Assembly (NCBI GenBank): GCA_020851015.1
Contig: JADZDN010000121.1
Coordinates: 1-14,373 of the forward strand
Direction: 5' to 3'
Length of the DNA: 14,373 nucleotides
Source of the DNA: Alphaproteobacteria bacterium
Lineage (GTDB): Bacteria; Pseudomonadota; Alphaproteobacteria; JAEULC01
Below, piece by piece: positions 14,325-14,373 of this stretch. A model generated the notes under the pieces. It did no database searches. It was not told the DNA's origin and saw only the letters and a program-made list of their open reading frames with translations. Both the position numbers and the translations under genes were made by a program. Each line of letters starts with the position of its first letter. Position 1 is the first letter of the stretch.

Positions 14325-14373
14325 CTGAGCACTTGACGAATTGCACGAAAGCCGGCGCCGATCGGGCGTTTGA

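Noticed and set aside
14244..14373. BrnT-type toxin gene upstream of the antitoxin remnant
   Set aside because: No frame in this stretch shows toxin motifs; only a repeat and a weak promoter-like pair are seen.
1..14373. tRNA, rRNA, CRISPR array or complete insertion sequence
   Set aside because: No cloverleaf-like gene, regularly spaced repeats or transposase reading frame was recognised on either strand.

Overview
The window is GC-rich DNA from a hopanoid-producing bacterium, most probably an alphaproteobacterium. The gene families and the short dispersed palindromes with a CTTCGACAAGCTCGG core point that way. An order such as Rhodospirillales is plausible but unproven. Almost the whole window is coding. 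No tRNA, rRNA, CRISPR array or complete insertion sequence was seen.

Left part (1-8861), hopanoid locus. The 3' part of hpnH (adenosylhopane synthase) reads rightward and converges on a seven-gene leftward run. In transcription order this run is: a secreted DUF6134-like protein, a PhyH-family Fe(II)/2-oxoglutarate dioxygenase, hpnB (membrane glycosyltransferase), hpnD (presqualene diphosphate synthase), hpnE (FAD amine oxidase-like squalene-forming enzyme), shc/hpnF (squalene-hopene cyclase) and hpnG (nucleoside phosphorylase-type enzyme). HpnD and HpnE contribute to squalene, Shc cyclises it, HpnH adds adenosine and HpnG releases adenine to give ribosylhopane. hpnC, normally beside hpnD, is absent from the window. 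Two imperfect palindromic repeats lie in the hpnE-hpnD and hpnB-dioxygenase gaps.

Middle (8862-9091), divergent intergenic region. It holds a 12-bp palindrome, repeated GGATGC motifs and a GC hairpin whose loop carries an SD-like AAGGA, a short way upstream of the first rightward gene.

Right part (9092-13370), rightward and very tightly packed. It contains a thermostable-hemolysin-family gene, a 722-aa fusion of an AMP-forming acyl-CoA synthetase-like domain with a C-terminal haem-oxygenase-like diiron oxidase domain, a short-chain dehydrogenase, and hpnM (MlaC-like periplasmic hopanoid-associated protein). The dehydrogenase reading frame is broken by one extra base near 12121-12130. The hemolysin/ligase-oxidase/SDR trio looks like an undescribed or poorly described cassette that activates and oxidises an acyl or other carboxylic acid. 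Its direct coupling to hpnM suggests a membrane-lipid connection. This is the most interesting part of the window.

Far right (13371-14373). A chorismate lyase/UTRA-like gene is followed by a shorter, AT-richer stretch. That stretch holds a leftward remnant of a CopG/BrnA-type antitoxin whose 3' part has been replaced by the end of the chorismate lyase-like gene, plus another small inverted repeat.
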